Shown: piece by piece, positions 24,303 through 32,713 of the stretch
Position numbering within the stretch: the first letter of the stretch is position 1
How the letters are laid out: every line of letters starts with the position of its first letter
Assembly (NCBI GenBank): GCA_963677505.2
Contig: CAXXWB010000018.1
Span: 1-33,875, forward strand
DNA: 33,875 bases
Direction: 5' to 3'
From: JBGSUZ01 sp963677505
GTDB taxonomy: Bacteria; Bacillota; Clostridia; Peptostreptococcales; Acidaminobacteraceae
Program-made: the position numbers and the translations under genes
Notes under the pieces: model-generated
Databases searched by the model: none
Told to the model about the DNA's origin: nothing
The model's input: the letters and a program-made list of their open reading frames with translations, nothing else

Positions 24303-26501
24303 ATGAACATTAGAGATAGAATCATCGAGGTTTTTCAGAATGAAATCGAAAAGCCCATCCTTGATATAGATTTGGCCAAATACTTGGAGATTGATCCAGG
24401 TCAGTATAAAGTTATATTTGAATTATTAGCAAAGATGGCTGAGGAAGGTCTTCTTATTGCTACGAAAAAGAAAAAATACGGAACCCCAGCCATGTTTGGC
24501 ATGGTTTTAGGCAAAATTGAAGTGACACAAAGAGGTTTTGGATTTGTCATGATAGATGGCAGTGCCTCTGCTGGCAAGAAACATGACGGCACACAGTCAT
24601 CAGACGTGTTTATTCCTGCCAGTGAAATGGGCGGAGCTATGAACAAGGATAGAGTCCTTTGTAAGGTCACAAAGGGCTTAGACGGCGAAAAAAGACGTGA
24701 GGGCACTATTGTTAAAGTGGTTGAACGTGCCAATACGCAAATTGTGGGCGTTTTCCAAAAAAATAAAAGCTTTGGCTTTGTTATTGCAGATGATAAAAAA
24801 ATTAATCAAGACGTCTTTATTCCTTTCAGTTCCACGATGGGAGCGGAGAGCGGAGATAAGGTTGTCGTTAAAATTGTAAAATGGCCTGAAGGGGACAAGA
24901 AGGCTGAGGGAAAGGTCGTTGAAGTCTTAGGCAATAAAGGGGCCCCAGGGGTAGATATTCTTTCCGTTATTTATAAATTTGGTTTGCCAGATGAATTCCC
25001 AAACAAAGTGGAAGATGCGGCGGCTCAAATTTCACCAGAAGTTTTAGATGAAGATATGATAGGTAGACGTGACCTCAGAGACGCTAGAATCGTCACTATA
25101 GATGGTCCAGATGCTAAGGATCTAGATGATGCCGTATCAGTTGTAAAGCTCTCAAACGGCAACTATTTGCTCAGCGTCCATATTGCTGACGTAACCCACT
25201 ATGTAAAAGAAGGTTCTGTCTTAGACAAAGAAGCTTTCGAGCGTGGAACATCTGTCTATTTGGTCAACAAAGTTGTGCCTATGTTGCCTAGAAAGCTTTC
25301 AAATGGTATTTGTAGCTTAAACCCTAAAGTCAATCGTTTGACCCTGTCTATTGACATGGAAATTGATGAAAAGGGACAAGTGGTAGCTCACGATATTTAT
25401 GAGTCGGTTATTAAAACCACAGAGCGTATGGTCTATGACGATGTTTCAGATATTGTAGAGGGCAAGCGATTAGACGAACTTCAACACTATGAATATCTCT
25501 TTGACTTCTTTAAAATGATGGAAGATCTTCAGAAAATTCTTAAAAAGCGAAGAGATCTAAGGGGTGCAATTGACTTTAACTTCCCAGAAGCAAAAATTAA
25601 GTGCGATGATGATGGCAGAGCAATTGACGTCGTTAAGGAAGATCGCAGAATTGCCAATAGAATTATTGAAGAATTTATGTTGATTGCCAATGAAACCATT
25701 GCTGAACATTATTTCTGGATGGAGATGCCTTTTGTATACCGTATACATGAATTGCCTAACGAAGAAAAAATTGAAAACTTTAATAAATTCTTAGCTAATT
25801 TTGGGTACATGATTAAAATGAAAGATGGCGAAGTCCATCCTAAGGCCATTCAACTGCTCCTCAGCAAAGTAGATGGTACTCGCGAAGAACATATTATCAA
25901 CAAACTAATGCTCAGATCTTTAAAGCAGGCAAAATATTCACCGCTTAACGAAGGTCACTTTGGCTTAGCAGCTAAGTATTACTGCCACTTTACATCGCCA
26001 ATCAGAAGATACCCTGACCTTCAGATTCACAGAATTATTAAAGAGTCTTTAAATGGAAAAATCACTGAAAAACGCATTGAACGTCTTAAAGCCATTGTTG
26101 AGGCTGCATCTCTTCAATCCTCTGAAAGAGAACGTCTTTCAGAACAAGCGGAACGTGACGCCGACGACATGAAAAAAGCAGAATATATGCTTTCGCATGT
26201 AGGTGAAACCTATGACGGGGTTGTTTCATCGGTGACGAGTTTTGGGTTCTTTGTAGAATTGGATAATACGGTAGAAGGCTTGGTACGTGTGGCAAATCTT
26301 CTAGATGATTACTACTTCTACGATGAAGCACTGATGCAACTCATTGGTGAAAGAACTAAAAAGAGCTTCAGAATTGGCGACTTGGTGAAAGTTATTGTGA
26401 GAAGAGTTGATGTAGACCTTAGAGAAATTGACTTTGAATGTCTTGAAATTCTTGAACCTAAAGCGTCAAGCAAACAAGTAGAAATTAGTGTGGAAGCTTA
26501 G
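24303..26501 (+). CDS. rnr: Ribonuclease R (3'-5' exoribonuclease)
   Basis: RNase R degrades structured RNA processively from the 3' end and works with tmRNA in quality control. The 732-residue protein has an N-terminal winged helix (about 1-70), two cold-shock/OB domains (RGFGFVMIDG, about 78; SFGFVIADDKKINQDVFIP, about 157), the RNB catalytic domain with metal-binding Asp267, Asp273, Asp275 and Asp276 in DGPDAKDLDDAV, and a C-terminal S1 domain (DGVVSSVTSFGFFVELDNTVEGLV, about 639). AGGAGGGG precedes ATG 24303. It usually neighbours secG and smpB; smpB is not next to it here. The IS and intron upstream probably separate it from hppA transcription. Confidence 0.95.
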   Translation: MNIRDRIIEVFQNEIEKPILDIDLAKYLEIDPGQYKVIFELLAKMAEEGLLIATKKKKYGTPAMFGMVLGKIEVTQRGFGFVMIDGSASAGKKHDGTQSSDVFIPASEMGGAMNKDRVLCKVTKGLDGEKRREGTIVKVVERANTQIVGVFQKNKSFGFVIADDKKINQDVFIPFSSTMGAESGDKVVVKIVKWPEGDKKAEGKVVEVLGNKGAPGVDILSVIYKFGLPDEFPNKVEDAAAQISPEVLDEDMIGRRDLRDARIVTIDGPDAKDLDDAVSVVKLSNGNYLLSVHIADVTHYVKEGSVLDKEAFERGTSVYLVNKVVPMLPRKLSNGICSLNPKVNRLTLSIDMEIDEKGQVVAHDIYESVIKTTERMVYDDVSDIVEGKRLDELQHYEYLFDFFKMMEDLQKILKKRRDLRGAIDFNFPEAKIKCDDDGRAIDVVKEDRRIANRIIEEFMLIANETIAEHYFWMEMPFVYRIHELPNEEKIENFNKFLANFGYMIKMKDGEVHPKAIQLLLSKVDGTREEHIINKLMLRSLKQAKYSPLNEGHFGLAAKYYCHFTSPIRRYPDLQIHRIIKESLNGKITEKRIERLKAIVEAASLQSSERERLSEQAERDADDMKKAEYMLSHVGETYDGVVSSVTSFGFFVELDNTVEGLVRVANLLDDYYFYDEALMQLIGERTKKSFRIGDLVKVIVRRVDVDLREIDFECLEILEPKASSKQVEISVEA

Positions 26502-26526
26502 GGGAAACCCTAAGCTTTTCTTTTTG
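26494..26526 (+). terminator. Terminator overlapping the rnr stop codon
   Basis: AAGCTTAGGG (26494-26503) and CCCTAAGCTT (26508-26517) form a perfect 10-bp stem with a GAAA loop, followed by TTCTTTTTG. The rnr stop TAG (26499-26501) lies inside the 5' arm. Confidence 0.85.
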
Positions 26527-26565
26527 AAATTAAGCGAAATTATTGTTTTAAAAGGAGTGAATAAA

Positions 26566-27384
26566 ATGTTCAAATTAATTATCTCCGATATGGATGGGAC
26601 ACTTTTAAACGACCAAAAGCAAGTATCGGAGTATACAAAGAAAGCCATTCACAAGTTGGAAAGTCATGGTGCAAAATTTACCCTTGCCACTGGGAGAATA
26701 TATCCAGCCGCTAAAAGCTACGCTCAGGAACTTGGGATTGTTACACCATTAATTTGTTGTAATGGCGCAGTAATTGTGGACCCTGTAACCGATGAAGTGC
26801 TATATGGGCGTCCTCTTTCGAAAGAAGTGGGGCTAAAAGTTATAGAAATTTGTGAAGCTTATGGGGTTTATTATCACCTATATGATAAAAATACAATTTA
26901 CAGCAACCGTATGGAAAAATCCATTGCTTATTATGCAGAATTTACAAAATCATTGCCTGAGTCTTGCCAAATTCGGACAGAAATAATTGAATCTGCAAGT
27001 GAGGTCTTTGATAAAACAGAAATTTATAAAATAGGGGCTTACTATGACAATTCTGAAAGGGCAATGGACATGAGAAAGGCCCTCGAAAAAATTCCGGGGA
27101 CCTCTGGTTTTAAATCTTTAGAGACAATGTTCGATGTGTTGATGAAAGATACCAATAAAGGAACTGCCTTAAAACATCTGTGCAGTTTGCTGGGTGTTGA
27201 AATCAATGAGGTCGTTGCCTTTGGAGACAACGAAAACGATCTTGAAATGTTACAAACTGCTGGCTATGGTATTGCCATGGGAAATGCAGAAGACTTTGTA
27301 AAAGAAGTTGCAGATCACGTGGCAGATACCAATGAAGCAGATGGTGTTAGACAAGCCATCGAGAGTCTCTTTAAAATGGTCTAG
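26566..27384 (+). CDS. Cof-type HAD-IIB phosphatase
   Basis: This is a cytoplasmic phosphatase of the Cof/YidA family, acting on sugar phosphates or cofactor phosphates; substrate unknown. The 272-residue protein has the nucleophile Asp8 and acid Asp10 in ISDMDGTLLND, motif II in FTLATGR, the motif III Lys in TNKGTALKHL, and motif IV GDNENDLEML. The cap domain lies between. A longer in-frame start at 26488 is rejected because it would begin inside rnr and cross the terminator, while AAAGGAG sits before ATG 26566. The stop codon shares CTAG with the stop of the convergent gene. Confidence 0.9.
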   Translation: MFKLIISDMDGTLLNDQKQVSEYTKKAIHKLESHGAKFTLATGRIYPAAKSYAQELGIVTPLICCNGAVIVDPVTDEVLYGRPLSKEVGLKVIEICEAYGVYYHLYDKNTIYSNRMEKSIAYYAEFTKSLPESCQIRTEIIESASEVFDKTEIYKIGAYYDNSERAMDMRKALEKIPGTSGFKSLETMFDVLMKDTNKGTALKHLCSLLGVEINEVVAFGDNENDLEMLQTAGYGIAMGNAEDFVKEVADHVADTNEADGVRQAIESLFKMV

Positions 27385-28148
27385 CTTTCGCTGACGGTAG
27401 AAGTCGCTGTACTAGAGGTAGTGGTAGAAGAAGAGGTTGTTTTTTCTCTCATAGCCGCAATTTTATCTGCCCAAGAATTAAGCATTTTTTCAATTGAGGA
27501 TAAAGAGTCATCATCGTCATCTTCAGAAAGTTTTGCAAGAAGCTCTTCCAAAGTGCTAAGAGACGTTGTTTCTTCTGTATCAGTAGAAGATGTACCTTGT
27601 GCCCCTGGAGGAGGTCCCATTGGCGGTGGACCCATTGGTCTCATGCCATTTGCACCTTCAGTTTCCGAACTTGCGTCAAGGGCTCTAGTTTGAATACTAG
27701 ACAGGGCTTCTTTTACTTGGTCGTCTGAGAGACTACTGACGTCGAGTTGACTAATAGCTTCAAAGCTGCCATCAGGACTTGAGGCGCCTTCTAAGCTTGA
27801 CTGAAGATTGGTAAGCATTGTGCGGGAATCTTCAGCGGACAGTGATTCTATATCAGAATCTCGGATGGTGTCAAAACTTGTACGTATTGCCTCCATGCTA
27901 GATGTATCTCCAGTTTCTTCAGTTGGCTGAATTCTAAAATTCATTTTAGCCATTTGACCGCTTGCAATGAGATCGCCGTAATCACTTGAATTTTCAGAAG
28001 TTCTGGCTTTGATCTGCTCTTTCAATTTTTCAAGGATGGATTCATTGTCTAGGGTTTCAGTTGCAGTACTTTCGGTGGTTGCGTTCGCCTTTTGGAGCGA
28101 AGATGAGTAAACGGATTGCAAATATTGACTGTTAGATGTGATTCTCAT
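27381..28148 (-). CDS. Hypothetical Ser/Thr/Glu-rich low-complexity protein
   Basis: I do not recognise this 255-residue protein. The N-terminus MRITSNSQYLQSVYSSSLQKA has no signal peptide or membrane helix. The body is acidic and rich in Ser, Thr, Glu and Asp, with two short helical repeats of SLSxxx type (DIESLSAEDSRTMLTNLQSSLE and DVSSLSDDQVKEALSSIQ, about 97-152). A linker follows with the duplicated MGPPPMGPPPG (about 171-181), then a helix, LSTLEELLAKLSEDDDDDSLSSIEKMLNSWADKIAAM, and a Ser/Thr tail ending STVSES. The start is supported by AAGGAGG 5 nt upstream of ATG 28148. It is a single gene with its own upstream region. The N-terminal style recalls short secreted or flagellum-associated proteins, but nothing here proves that. 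Confidence 0.7.
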   Translation of the reverse strand: MRITSNSQYLQSVYSSSLQKANATTESTATETLDNESILEKLKEQIKARTSENSSDYGDLIASGQMAKMNFRIQPTEETGDTSSMEAIRTSFDTIRDSDIESLSAEDSRTMLTNLQSSLEGASSPDGSFEAISQLDVSSLSDDQVKEALSSIQTRALDASSETEGANGMRPMGPPPMGPPPGAQGTSSTDTEETTSLSTLEELLAKLSEDDDDDSLSSIEKMLNSWADKIAAMREKTTSSSTTTSSTATSTVSES

Positions 28149-28316
28149 ATTGACCTCCTTTTTCGATTTGATATGAATTGAGTTTCAATTACAATATCGC
28201 AATAATCTTTATAGGCAATCAACGAAAAACTGTGGCAAGTGTGTGTCAAAAAAATAAGTGGAATGTTAAGCTAACATAAAGCTTTGGAAAGTATGATAGT
28301 AACAAGAGGTGATCGG

Positions 28317-28652
28317 ATGAATATTCAGATAGGCAATATTATTTTAGAAGAGGGAAGACGGCGGGTCTTGTGTTCTGGAGAAGATCTTAGGCTGACGAAA
28401 ACAGAGTATAAGATGATTCATTATTTGATGAATCACCCTACGGATACCGTAACGAGGGAAGAACTTTTAATAGAAGTGTGGGGCTACAAGGAAATTATTG
28501 AAACTCGGGCTACCGACGATACGGTCAAACGACTCAGAAAAAAACTCAATGAAAAAGGTGCCGATATATGCATTGGCACCCAAAGAGGCATTGGTTTCTA
28601 TATTGAATTACCCCAACAATTTGAAGAAGCCTATAAATCCAATTGTTTATAG
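28317..28652 (+). CDS. Orphan OmpR/PhoB-type winged-helix DNA-binding protein
   Basis: The 111-residue protein consists almost only of the C-terminal DNA-binding domain of two-component regulators (Trans_reg_C). It has an N-terminal beta strand set (MNIQIGNIILEEGRRRVLCSGEDLRLT), KTEYKMIHYLMNHPTDTVTREELLIEVWGY, recognition helix region RATDDTVKRLRKKLNEKG, and the wing IGTQRGIGFYIEL. There is no receiver domain and no neighbouring histidine kinase. AGAGGTGAT precedes ATG 28317; a TTG at 28284 would add 11 residues without a ribosome binding site. Its 3' end overlaps the convergent gene by 22 nt. It probably binds DNA constitutively or is controlled by its own level. Confidence 0.85.
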   Translation: MNIQIGNIILEEGRRRVLCSGEDLRLTKTEYKMIHYLMNHPTDTVTREELLIEVWGYKEIIETRATDDTVKRLRKKLNEKGADICIGTQRGIGFYIELPQQFEEAYKSNCL

Positions 28653-29056
28653 TCAAATTCAACTAAATTGCCTTTATAGGTCACAATGTTCTTGATGTTT
28701 CCTCGATTCTGCAAGTCTTTAATTGCAGAAATAAACTCATCAATGGCATTGCTCATATAGAGGCTTACTTTTTTTTGCTCTGTCGGTTGATAAGGATCCG
28801 TTTGATAGTCAGTCATAATGTACTGCAAAACGTAGACGTTCATGCCAGAATGAGCTAAATCATCGGTATAGGTGACATGATTTCGATTGGCTGGATTCCC
28901 TATGATGGTTTTATCATCAAAATAGCCGATAAAGCCATTGGTATAAATCCATTCAATAAAGTCTTCGATAGCTTCTCTATACGTTGCCTCGTAAATGGAA
29001 CGGACATGTAGTTCATCCAGTTGGTGCTGGCGGTATTGAAAATCATATTTTTGCAT
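28631..29056 (-). CDS. Hypothetical protein, 141 residues
   Basis: I do not recognise this protein. It starts MQKYDFQYRQHQLDELHVRSIYEATYREAIEDFIEWIYTNGFIGYFDDK and is soluble, acidic and aromatic-rich, with no membrane helix or signal peptide. The ATG at 29056 is chosen because GGAGG lies 8 nt upstream; a longer in-frame start at 29086 would include that site. It overlaps the winged-helix gene tail-to-tail by 22 nt and lies 57 nt downstream of the DUF5808-like gene on the same strand, so the two may be cotranscribed. Confidence 0.7.
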   Translation of the reverse strand: MQKYDFQYRQHQLDELHVRSIYEATYREAIEDFIEWIYTNGFIGYFDDKTIIGNPANRNHVTYTDDLAHSGMNVYVLQYIMTDYQTDPYQPTEQKKVSLYMSNAIDEFISAIKDLQNRGNIKNIVTYKGNLVEFDYKQLDL

Positions 29057-29113
29057 AAAGAACCTCCGAAGGTTGATTGAAATCAAAAACGAGGACAGGA
29101 AAAAATGATTATT

Positions 29114-30022
29114 TTATTTGGCTGGTGTAGTAACTAAATCCAATGCTTCGAGTAATTGATAAGTGCCGCTTGTCGTATTTTCGTTGATCATAATAGGACC
29201 CAGCTTGCTTTCTATTATAACGTAAGGTGCTTCTTTATAAATGCACACAAATACACGTCCATGTCCTTGAACATAGAAGTAACCTCGAGCGAAGTTATCT
29301 GTATCAATGCCATTGCTTTTGCTCATATGAGGGAGGTCCTGAATCACTGTAAGACTTTGAATGTCCTCTAGAGGCACTTTGTAATAGTAGACAGGATAAT
29401 GAATGTAGAGTTGGTCGCTGGTAATTTCAAACTGTGGCACCTTGATTTCCATATATAGTAGACCGCCATTTAAACCAACGGTGAGAAGACCTGTCATAAC
29501 CAAGGTAAAAATCATAACCTGACGATGTCCTTTATGAGCCCAGTTGATAGTAGTACCAATCCCCATACGCTTATTCACATATTTGGCGCTGTCGTGGGGG
29601 TTGTGGTAGAATTGCCCATGTGACCAGAAGTCATCTTCATGAATGCCGTGGAAGTAGGTTCCTGCCTCCCATCCTTTTTCTAGCTTGAGGGATCTCAAAG
29701 CTTTATAGCCGTCAGCATAAAAGACAGAGGGTATGGCAATAATTGCCGTTAGGGTGATGAGGAAGAAGGCAAGATCAATGGAGAGGTAACGTAAGTTGGT
29801 CAAATGTATTGCGATAATCCATAAGATTATAAATAAGCCTGAAGCTTTAAGTTTTTTACAATACTGATTTTGCACGGCCAAGAGTTCGGTGTCACCAAAA
29901 GCTTCTTGAGGTAATGTGACGCTGAAAAGGCGCCCTTTCTTTTGTTTTCCGTCATAAAAACTTGTTACATATACAAGTAAAAATATTAGTAGTTCACACA
30001 TCAAAAAAATCCATTTTGTCAT
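29114..30022 (-). CDS. Membrane protein with DUF5808-like and bacterial PH-like regions
   Basis: The 302-residue integral membrane protein has hydrophobic segments at about 3-20, 62-78, 80-100 and 172-194. The cytoplasmic stretch GIHEDDFWSHGQFYHNPHDSAKYVNKRMGIGTTINWAHKG resembles DUF5808 (W..G.fYyNP.D....V.KR.G.G.T.N), a domain of unknown function often fused to DUF1648-type membrane proteins. After the last helix, FEITSDQLYIHYPVYYYKVPLEDIQSLTVI looks like a bacterial PH domain. The start ATG 30022 is chosen because AAAGGACT lies 9-15 nt upstream; a longer in-frame start at 30097 would pass through the ribosome binding site and promoter. Function unknown; a role in envelope regulation is possible. 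Confidence 0.75.
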   Translation of the reverse strand: MTKWIFLMCELLIFLLVYVTSFYDGKQKKGRLFSVTLPQEAFGDTELLAVQNQYCKKLKASGLFIILWIIAIHLTNLRYLSIDLAFFLITLTAIIAIPSVFYADGYKALRSLKLEKGWEAGTYFHGIHEDDFWSHGQFYHNPHDSAKYVNKRMGIGTTINWAHKGHRQVMIFTLVMTGLLTVGLNGGLLYMEIKVPQFEITSDQLYIHYPVYYYKVPLEDIQSLTVIQDLPHMSKSNGIDTDNFARGYFYVQGHGRVFVCIYKEAPYVIIESKLGPIMINENTTSGTYQLLEALDLVTTPAK

Positions 30023-30053
30023 AATGAATAGTCCTTTCCAGTATTTTATAATG

Positions 30054-30059
30054 ATTATA
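30054..30059 (-). promoter_or_regulatory. -10 box upstream of the DUF5808-like gene
   Basis: The minus strand reads TATAAT here, 31 nt before the ATG. The best -35 is TTCACA at a long 19-nt spacing, so the promoter call is moderate. Confidence 0.4.
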
Positions 30060-30098
30060 CCCAAAATATATTCTAAAGTGTGAAAAAAAAATAACAAT

Positions 30099-30875
30099 CT
30101 AATTATTTTCTAATATCACTGTTTTTAGGAAGCTCAATATATGAGTATTGGCTGAATCTGCATGAGTAATAAGGAGATCGTGACCACTATTTTCAATGAC
30201 CGTCAGCTTTGCGTTGGGTAGTTCGGATGCAATCATCTGAATATGATTTTTGTGAATAAAATCATTTTGTCCAGCCAATATCAGTAGCGGAATCTTAATT
30301 TGGTTAAGCTCTATACTAGACATATTGGGCTCATGAAGCATGAGAGATAAGACTTGAGCTTTTTTATCGAACCACTGGAGGCTATCCAACAGGCGGCAGA
30401 GTTGATAAAGGAGTTCCACAGGTATCTTTACCCATTTTTTAAGACCTTCAGGTGTTAAATTAGGACTAATCGCAATGACCGCCATTATTTTTTTAGGATT
30501 ATCGAAGGCAAGCTTTATAGCGATGTTGCCACCATCACTAAATCCTAAAATAATAGCAGATTCAATTTCGAGAGAGGCCATAAGGTTCTCAATATCTTTG
30601 GAAAGCATATCAAGGGTCAATCGGACTTGACCAAATTCTGACTTGCCATGTCCTCGGCTGTCAACGGCTACAACCCTATAGAATTGACTGAAGTAATCGA
30701 TTTGTTTTTTAAAGTAGGAAGCATCTTGCATATTTCCGTGTAGCAGAATCAATGGAATTCCAGAACCGTAACAACTATAAAAAATATTGGCGTTATTTGA
30801 ATGTACAAATCCCTGAGATTTAAATTTGTCTGAGTTTTGGTGTTTTGATCCGCCTCTACACCGCATTAGATTCAC
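30099..30875 (-). CDS. Alpha/beta hydrolase
   Basis: This serine hydrolase of the alpha/beta fold is cytoplasmic, 258 residues; substrate unknown. It has the oxyanion-hole LLHGNMQ (44-50), DSRGHGKSE (72-80), the nucleophile elbow GFSDGG with Ser113, and probably Asp205 in AGQNDF and His232 in NSGHDL to complete the triad. The proposed GTG start (30875) overlaps the TGA of the upstream MprF-like gene as GTGA, so the two are translationally coupled; ATG at 30866 is an alternative start. Coupling to a membrane lipid-modifying enzyme suggests a lipid-linked substrate, which is inference. Confidence 0.85.
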   Translation of the reverse strand: MNLMRCRGGSKHQNSDKFKSQGFVHSNNANIFYSCYGSGIPLILLHGNMQDASYFKKQIDYFSQFYRVVAVDSRGHGKSEFGQVRLTLDMLSKDIENLMASLEIESAIILGFSDGGNIAIKLAFDNPKKIMAVIAISPNLTPEGLKKWVKIPVELLYQLCRLLDSLQWFDKKAQVLSLMLHEPNMSSIELNQIKIPLLILAGQNDFIHKNHIQMIASELPNAKLTVIENSGHDLLITHADSANTHILSFLKTVILENN

Positions 30876-32575
30876 GCTTCTTTCTTTTTATTGAGATGAG
30901 CACTGACTATTTTAGATATTTTGACTGGATTCTGAGATCTTATGATGGCGTAGGCATACTTAATTGTCATGGGTTTTGGGTAATAAGCAATATACCTTGG
31001 TTCCCAGTGGGTAGGCGCAAATTTTTCTTTAGCCCGATGCAAAGATTTAAAATCATAGGCTTCATTGAGATTTTCATAGATGTAGGCACTGACTTTTTCG
31101 CCAATGCTTTGAGTTTCACTAGCGCCTACGTTGTAAAGTGGCGATAGCCCCAAATTGCCGTAGAGAACGCCTTCCTCTTTCATGACCATAAAGGCGTCAT
31201 AGGTAATTTTTTCAAGGACGCCCTGTGGGGCCTGTTTAGCACGTCGTGTTACATCGGCTAAGTAAGCTTTTCCATTCATGTAAGGCAAAAAGACGATAAA
31301 ACCAAGCATATGCCCAGACTCATCTTCCGCATAAAAATAACGCCTTGCGTAAGGTGCCTCTAGGCCCAAGCCACCTAGCATGAATTTCATTTCAGGCATA
31401 TTTTTATTTTTCAACCATTCATGGGAAATATCGTGAATGCTTTTTTCTATTTTAGAATCAATACCCAACTGAGGCTTATATTCACATACCTTTATATTTG
31501 CTTTGTTGGCGTGATTAATGGCAGCCCTTACTTTAGCGATTGCCCCACCTTGCAGGTTGTAGTCTTCCAATTTGAAGCAGGCATCTTCTCCATATTTCAT
31601 AATACCAAACTGATCTATTTTAAAGAGGTCCAAAAAAGCATCCGTTATATTTAAGAAAATTAAATCATAGTGATGAATCTTTGTAAAAGTGATAAGCTCA
31701 TTTAAAAATACATTGGCATTGTGTGGGTGACAAATCATGTCGCCGCAGATAACCATGACATTGCCTACAATCGTATAGGCGCATACCCCATCAATCTGGG
31801 TTGAAAAGAAGTAAAATTTATCGTCTTCCATGGCCAAATAAGACATGGGGTTTTGCCCGTACTCAAGAACCAATGGATGTACTTTCTCTTTTTCTGATTT
31901 ATTTTTAAAAAAGTCATAGGTGATAGGTTTGAGAATGGTTATCAAAGCAATGATAAGAGATAGCCAATATAAAAAAATGAGTGAATCGGCATAAATATTC
32001 ATTATGGTGCCTGAAGAGGTCAATACGGACTTGTCCATGAAGATAAGCAACTTCAGAGATTTTATAAAGGCAGTTGAAAAGGTATCCATGTGATGTAGAT
32101 TGCCGTGAATAAGACTAATGGCAATGGTTGTATTAATAGCGAGCAGCAAAAAAGAGGCAGCGATGTAGGCTACTGACCGCTCCACGGTAGCTCTGTTAGG
32201 CATTCTGGAAAAATCATCCGCCGATAAGATGAGTATGAGAAGCACTACCGATTCAATAATGATCATGTGCAAGGCGTACATATGAAAATACACAGCTTGT
32301 AAGACAATAGAGACAATCAAAACGATAATTTCTCCAATCCAAGCACTGCGTATTCTTTTGTAAAGATTGTAGGCAAATAGAAGCATTACCAAACTTACAA
32401 CGAAAGCCAACCGCCCTTGAATGAACATGGTATCTCTGGTATCTATTCGGCTGTATAAGTGGTGAAAGTAAGGTGAATACCGTAATGGCAATGAGATGAT
32501 AAAGTTTTTAATCCCTATGAACATTAATAAAAAAATTGCAAAGTTTTGTATCAATCGTCTATAAAATATGGACAC
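30872..32575 (-). CDS. MprF-like membrane protein with DUF2156 acyl/aminoacyltransferase domain
   Basis: MprF-type proteins attach Lys or Ala from aminoacyl-tRNA to phosphatidylglycerol, changing surface charge. The 567-residue protein has about six N-terminal membrane helices (roughly 12-28, 54-75, 78-98, 100-118, 134-155, 199-219), then a cytoplasmic DUF2156 (GNAT-like) domain from about 235 to 545 with YFFSTQIDGVCAYTIVGNVMVICGD, LQGGAIAKVRAAINHANKANIKV (tRNA/lipid-site region) and GNLGLSPLYNVG. It is shorter than classical MprF (about 840) because the flippase part is reduced. The start is GTG 32575, with AAGGAGG 5 nt upstream; an upstream TTG at 32599 would place that site inside the gene. 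Substrate is not proven. Confidence 0.82.
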   Translation of the reverse strand: MSIFYRRLIQNFAIFLLMFIGIKNFIISLPLRYSPYFHHLYSRIDTRDTMFIQGRLAFVVSLVMLLFAYNLYKRIRSAWIGEIIVLIVSIVLQAVYFHMYALHMIIIESVVLLILILSADDFSRMPNRATVERSVAYIAASFLLLAINTTIAISLIHGNLHHMDTFSTAFIKSLKLLIFMDKSVLTSSGTIMNIYADSLIFLYWLSLIIALITILKPITYDFFKNKSEKEKVHPLVLEYGQNPMSYLAMEDDKFYFFSTQIDGVCAYTIVGNVMVICGDMICHPHNANVFLNELITFTKIHHYDLIFLNITDAFLDLFKIDQFGIMKYGEDACFKLEDYNLQGGAIAKVRAAINHANKANIKVCEYKPQLGIDSKIEKSIHDISHEWLKNKNMPEMKFMLGGLGLEAPYARRYFYAEDESGHMLGFIVFLPYMNGKAYLADVTRRAKQAPQGVLEKITYDAFMVMKEEGVLYGNLGLSPLYNVGASETQSIGEKVSAYIYENLNEAYDFKSLHRAKEKFAPTHWEPRYIAYYPKPMTIKYAYAIIRSQNPVKISKIVSAHLNKKKEA

Positions 32576-32624
32576 GAGAACCTCCTTGAAAGTTACCAAA
32601 TCTTTGGTTATATTTTAGCGCTAG

Positions 32625-32652
32625 ATTATAGTTTAACATTATTTGAAATCAA
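32625..32652 (-). promoter_or_regulatory. Promoter of the MprF-like/hydrolase operon
   Basis: Minus-strand TTGATT (32652-32647) and TATAAT (32630-32625) are separated by 16 nt. The -35 overlaps the -35 of the divergent SRAP promoter. Confidence 0.55.
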
Positions 32653-32671
32653 AAAGCAGGTCATATAAAAT
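32643..32671 (+). promoter_or_regulatory. Promoter of the SRAP gene
   Basis: TTGAAA (32643-32648) and TAAAAT (32666-32671) are separated by 17 nt, 42 nt before the ATG. Confidence 0.6.
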
Positions 32672-32713
32672 AGTATTTATAAATACTAAAATGATTGAGA
32701 AAGGTGGGTCCTT

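Noticed and set aside
27421..27693. 90-codon open frame on the plus strand
   Set aside because: It is antisense to the 27381-28148 gene, which has the better ribosome binding site and a longer frame; the plus frame is only the complement of its Ser/Asp-rich and Pro-rich codons.
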